From contig JAICWX010000452.1 of NCBI GenBank assembly GCA_025934635.1, forward strand, positions 1 through 5,858: 5,858 nt of DNA, read 5' to 3'. Both the position numbers and the translations under genes were made by a program. The notes below the pieces were generated by a model, which did no database searches, was not told the origin of the DNA, and saw only the letters and a list, made by a program, of their open reading frames with translations. The number at the start of each line of letters is the position of its first letter. Positions within the stretch are counted from its first letter, which is position 1. Below are positions 3,566-5,858 of the stretch, one piece after another. This stretch comes from Streptosporangiaceae bacterium (GTDB lineage Bacteria > Actinomycetota > Actinomycetes > Streptosporangiales > Streptosporangiaceae).

Positions 3566-5323
3566 TTACACCAGGCCCAGCAGTTCGGCGGCGGCGGTCG
3601 CGCTGGCCCGGGAGGCGCCGTAGGTAGCCAGGTAGGAGGTGCCCTCCGGAGGATGCCAGAACGGCAGGCCCATCTCGACCAGGACCAGATCGGGGCGCGC
3701 CGCGAGCAGGGCGCCGACCAGCGATCGGGTCTGCTGGTCCCGGTGCGCGTCGCGAACCGCCACCACGAGCGAGCGCCCGGCCGCCGCGGCCAGGATCCCC
3801 GCGACGCCAGTGCCCTCGGGTTCTGCACTACCGTCCGGCCGCGGCTCTGCGTTACCGCCTGGCCCGGGGCTCGCGTGACCGTCCGGGCCTGGCTCGATGA
3901 CGTTGACCGGCCGCCCGGAAGGACCGACCCGGTGCACGCTGCCATGCGGCGCCCACGGCCCCAGCCCCCATCCGAACCGTCCCGCGGCGATGTTCTCCCG
4001 CGGCTCGACCTCGATGATGACCGGGCGGTCCAGTGTCCGGCGCGGCCCGGAAACCCGCACCGCACGCCGGGCCGCGACCAGCCCGACCGCCGGCTGCGGA
4101 CCTTCCAGACCCGGATTATCCAGATCCGTAATGTCCGGGCCCGTAATGTTCAGGACCGTACCCGCCGGGCCCGTGACCGGCGCCGCCGTGGCCGGAGCCG
4201 CCGTGGCCGGAGCCGCCGTGGCCGGAGCCCCCGTGACCAGGCCCGCCACGACAGGGCCACCCGTGACCGGCGCCGCCGGGACCGCGCCGGACAACCGGGC
4301 GCGCGCCAGGCCTCCGCGCAGGCGCGCGACCCGGTCGGCGGCTTCCTCCAGCCGCGCCCCGTCCAGCGTGCCGTCGCGCACCGCGGCCACGAGCGCGTCG
4401 CGGACCGCGAGGTACTCGTCCTCGCCCCCGTCCCGGCCCAGGCACAGCAGGTCGGTGCCTGCCGCCACGGCCAGCACGGCGGCCCCCGGGATGCCGAACA
4501 TGTCCCTCGTCGCCCGCATCTCCAGCGCGTCGGAGACGATCACGCCGGTAAAGCCGAGCTCGCCGCGGAGCAGCCCGGTAATCGCGGCGGCGGACACCGT
4601 GGCGGGCAGGTCACCGGTGAGCTCGGGTACCCGCAGGTGGCTCGGCATGATGGCGAGAGTGCCGGCCCTGATCGCCGCCTCGAACGGCGGCAGGTCGACC
4701 AGCCGCAGCTCGGCCAGGCTGCCCTCGATGGTGGCGATGGCCTCGTGAGTATCGGTGCCGGTGCGGCCGTGCCCGGGAAAATGCTTGGTGCACGCGGCCA
4801 CGCCCGCGCTCTGCAGGCCGGCCACGGCGGCGGCGGTGTGCCGTGACACCAGGCCGGTATCCGCGCCGAACGAGCGGGTTCCGACGGCGGGGCTGTCCGC
4901 CGTGCCCAGCACGTCGGCACACGGCGCGAGGTCGAAGTTGATCCCCAGCGCGGCCAGGTCGGCGCCGGTCGAGCGGTACACCGCCTGGGTCAGGGTGATG
5001 TCGTCCACCGCTCCCAGGGCGGCGTTGCCGGGGACCGGGCTGCCGTCGGTGTACGCGACCCGGGTGACGTCGCCGCCCTCCTCGTCGATCGCGATCACCG
5101 GGTCGTGCCCGGCGGCCGCTGCGCGCAGCGCGGTGGTGAGCGCGTGCACCTGCCCGGGCGCCGCGATGTTCTGCCCGAACAGGGTGACGCCGGCCAGGCC
5201 CCGGCCGAGCGCGTCGAGCATCCAGCCCGGAGCGGTCGTGTCGGGAAACGGCGGGATGAGGATCGCGTCGGCCAGGCGTCCCAGCACCGGGTCCGCCGCC
5301 CTGATGTCCGTGTCCTGGCTCAT
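3566..5323 (-). CDS. Glycoside hydrolase family 3 beta-N-acetylhexosaminidase (NagZ/DasD-like), with repeat insertions
   Basis: The gene encodes 585 residues with no signal peptide or membrane helix, so the enzyme is cytosolic. Residues 12-340 are a GH3 TIM barrel of NagZ type: AIDEEGGDVTR (78-88), substrate-binding KHFPGHG (180-186), the Asp-His acid/base dyad in GTDTHEA (Asp191, His193), and nucleophile Asp265 in VIVSDALEM. These features predict removal of terminal beta-N-acetylglucosamine from short oligosaccharides. The C-terminal domain (about 410-585) is split by two low-complexity repeats: (APxTx)n at 351-385, in the linker after the barrel, and (E/S)PxPxGxA at 477-500. The ATG overlaps the permease stop (ATGA), implying translational coupling, and GTGAAGGG precedes the start. 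The order permease-GH3 matches dasC-dasD in Streptomyces, so chitobiose or a similar GlcNAc dimer is the likely substrate. A role in wall-fragment recycling is the alternative. Confidence 0.88.
   Translation of the reverse strand: MSQDTDIRAADPVLGRLADAILIPPFPDTTAPGWMLDALGRGLAGVTLFGQNIAAPGQVHALTTALRAAAAGHDPVIAIDEEGGDVTRVAYTDGSPVPGNAALGAVDDITLTQAVYRSTGADLAALGINFDLAPCADVLGTADSPAVGTRSFGADTGLVSRHTAAAVAGLQSAGVAACTKHFPGHGRTGTDTHEAIATIEGSLAELRLVDLPPFEAAIRAGTLAIMPSHLRVPELTGDLPATVSAAAITGLLRGELGFTGVIVSDALEMRATRDMFGIPGAAVLAVAAGTDLLCLGRDGGEDEYLAVRDALVAAVRDGTLDGARLEEAADRVARLRGGLARARLSGAVPAAPVTGGPVVAGLVTGAPATAAPATAAPATAAPVTGPAGTVLNITGPDITDLDNPGLEGPQPAVGLVAARRAVRVSGPRRTLDRPVIIEVEPRENIAAGRFGWGLGPWAPHGSVHRVGPSGRPVNVIEPGPDGHASPGPGGNAEPRPDGSAEPEGTGVAGILAAAAGRSLVVAVRDAHRDQQTRSLVGALLAARPDLVLVEMGLPFWHPPEGTSYLATYGASRASATAAAELLGLV
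3824..3895 (-). repeat. 24-bp in-frame tandem repeat (8 residues) in the GH3 C-terminal domain
   Basis: Three diverged units encode EPGPDGHA, SPGPGGNA and EPRPDGSA (GH3 residues 477-500), followed by a partial EPEG (501-504). The consensus is (E/S)-P-x-P-x-G-x-A. The period is exactly 24 bp, so the frame is kept. The segment interrupts the expected fold between a VNVIEPG strand and the GVAGILAAAAGRSLVVAVRDAH segment, and probably forms an exposed flexible loop. The units are more diverged than those of the 15-bp array in the same gene, suggesting an older expansion. Confidence 0.8.
4169..4273 (-). repeat. 15-bp in-frame tandem repeat (5 residues) in the GH3 interdomain linker
   Basis: Seven consecutive pentapeptides lie at GH3 residues 351-385: APVTG, GPVVA, GLVTG, APATA three times, and APVTG. 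At the DNA level three units are identical (GCCGCCGTGGCCGGA on the plus strand, 4182-4226), flanked on both sides by degenerate copies. This suggests slippage expansion, with the central copies the most recent. The array follows the end of the TIM barrel (RVARLRGGLARARL) and would lengthen the linker to the C-terminal domain. It is a candidate variable-number locus. Confidence 0.9.
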
Positions 5324-5858
5324 CCCTTCACCGCCCCGGCCACCAGGCCGTTGGTCATGCGGCGCTGGACGATGAGGAAGAAGATCATCACCGGGATCGT
5401 GAAGAGGGTAGAAGCGGCCATGATCGACCCCCAGTCCACCGTGCCGCGGCCGTAGAAATAGGTGACGTAGATGGGCAGCGTGTACTTGGCGGTGTCCGTG
5501 CCGAGGAAGGTCAGCGCGAAGATGAACTCGTTCCAGGCAAAGATGAACGCGAAGACGCTGGTCGCGACCAGGCCGGGCGCCACCAGCGGGAGCATGATCC
5601 GCCAGAAGATCCGCATCGGCCCGGCGCCGTCGATGGCGGCCGCCTCCTCCATCTCGCGCGGGACGGCCGCGACGAAGTTGCGCAGCATCCAGATCGTGAC
5701 CGGCAGCGAGAACGCCGTGTAGACCAGGATCAGCCCGGCCAGGTTGTCCAGCAGCCCCAGCGAGCGGAAGTCGAGGAACAGCGCGATCACCATCGCCTGC
5801 TGCGGCAGCATCTGCACGATCAGCAGCATGATCAGGTAGGAGGTGCGGAACCGGAACC
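5320..5858 (-). CDS. Carbohydrate ABC transporter permease (MalG/DasC-like), 5' end outside window
   Basis: The C-terminal 178 residues of an inner-membrane subunit of a CUT1-type sugar importer are present. The sequence enters the window at FRFRTSYLI and continues through QMLPQQAMVIALFLDF and a helix NLAGLILVYTAFSLPVTIWML. The EAA loop EEAAAIDGAG...IMLPL (5587-5649), which docks the ATPase, follows, then helices around LVATSVFAFIFAWNEFIFALTF and IMAASTLFTIPVMIFFLIV. It ends in the MalG-family signature GLVAGAVKG. Its partner permease and solute-binding protein should lie upstream, beyond 5858. No ATPase is seen; in actinomycetes such importers often share MsiK. The stop codon overlaps the GH3 start by ATGA, so the two are one operon. 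Specificity is inferred from the GH3 partner: N-acetylglucosamine oligosaccharides, most likely chitobiose. Confidence 0.93.
   Translation of the reverse strand, partial: FRFRTSYLIMLLIVQMLPQQAMVIALFLDFRSLGLLDNLAGLILVYTAFSLPVTIWMLRNFVAAVPREMEEAAAIDGAGPMRIFWRIMLPLVAPGLVATSVFAFIFAWNEFIFALTFLGTDTAKYTLPIYVTYFYGRGTVDWGSIMAASTLFTIPVMIFFLIVQRRMTNGLVAGAVKG

Noticed and set aside
3343..3627. Small plus-strand frame starting inside the second hairpin repeat
   Set aside because: No ribosome site, an extremely Arg-rich translation, and it runs into the GH3 gene antisense.
3653..4846. 397-residue plus-strand frame antisense to the GH3 gene
   Set aside because: It is Arg/Pro/Gly-rich with no motif, and the GH3 frame on the other strand has catalytic residues in order.
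5104..5858. DasR operator within the permease-GH3 region
   Set aside because: I found no good match to the palindromic ACTGGTCTAGACCAGT-type site; the expected location is upstream of the window.

Overview
The window is very GC-rich with strong G/C bias at third codon positions, and it carries a cinA-clgR gene pair. Both point to an actinomycete, probably a filamentous one (Streptomyces, Streptosporangiales or a relative). No phage, transposon, CRISPR or RNA gene is visible. It holds six protein-coding genes, two of them cut by the window edges.

Layout. Positions 1-90 are the 3' end of a gene that looks like cinA (+). clgR (+, 204-611), the XRE-type activator of Clp protease genes, follows after a 113-bp gap with a possible ClgR box. 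Converging on clgR is a cysteine-free Rrf2-family repressor (-, 643-1092), which appears to be transcribed leaderless. Divergent from it, a 645-residue polytopic membrane protein (+, 1207-3144) resembles GT-C-type glycosyltransferases and ends in an extracytoplasmic Pro/Thr/Ser tail built partly of 12-residue repeats. A 421-bp convergent intergenic region (3145-3565) contains a tandem pair of near-identical hairpins. On the minus strand, an ABC sugar-transporter permease (5858-5320, 5' end outside the window) overlaps by ATGA a GH3 beta-N-acetylhexosaminidase (5323-3566).

How the genes work together. The permease and the GH3 enzyme form a translationally coupled pair arranged like dasC-dasD of the Streptomyces das (chitobiose) locus. 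The inferred role is uptake of N-acetylglucosamine-containing oligosaccharides and their hydrolysis in the cytosol. The Rrf2 gene and the membrane-protein gene share a 114-bp divergent promoter region and may be linked in regulation. cinA-clgR is a conserved housekeeping pair, apparently unrelated to the rest.

Most unusual points. (1) Two tandem 24-bp repeats, 31 bp apart, each fold into a hairpin that is continuous only as plus-strand RNA, because of G-U pairs, and their sequence differences keep the pairing. (2) Three separate in-frame tandem-repeat arrays (15-, 24- and 36-bp periods) lie within 1.3 kb in the two convergent genes, two of them inside the C-terminal half of the GH3 enzyme. 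(3) Dense G-quadruplex motifs lie on the minus strand near the 3' end of the membrane-protein gene. I see no convincing wholly new multi-gene system.
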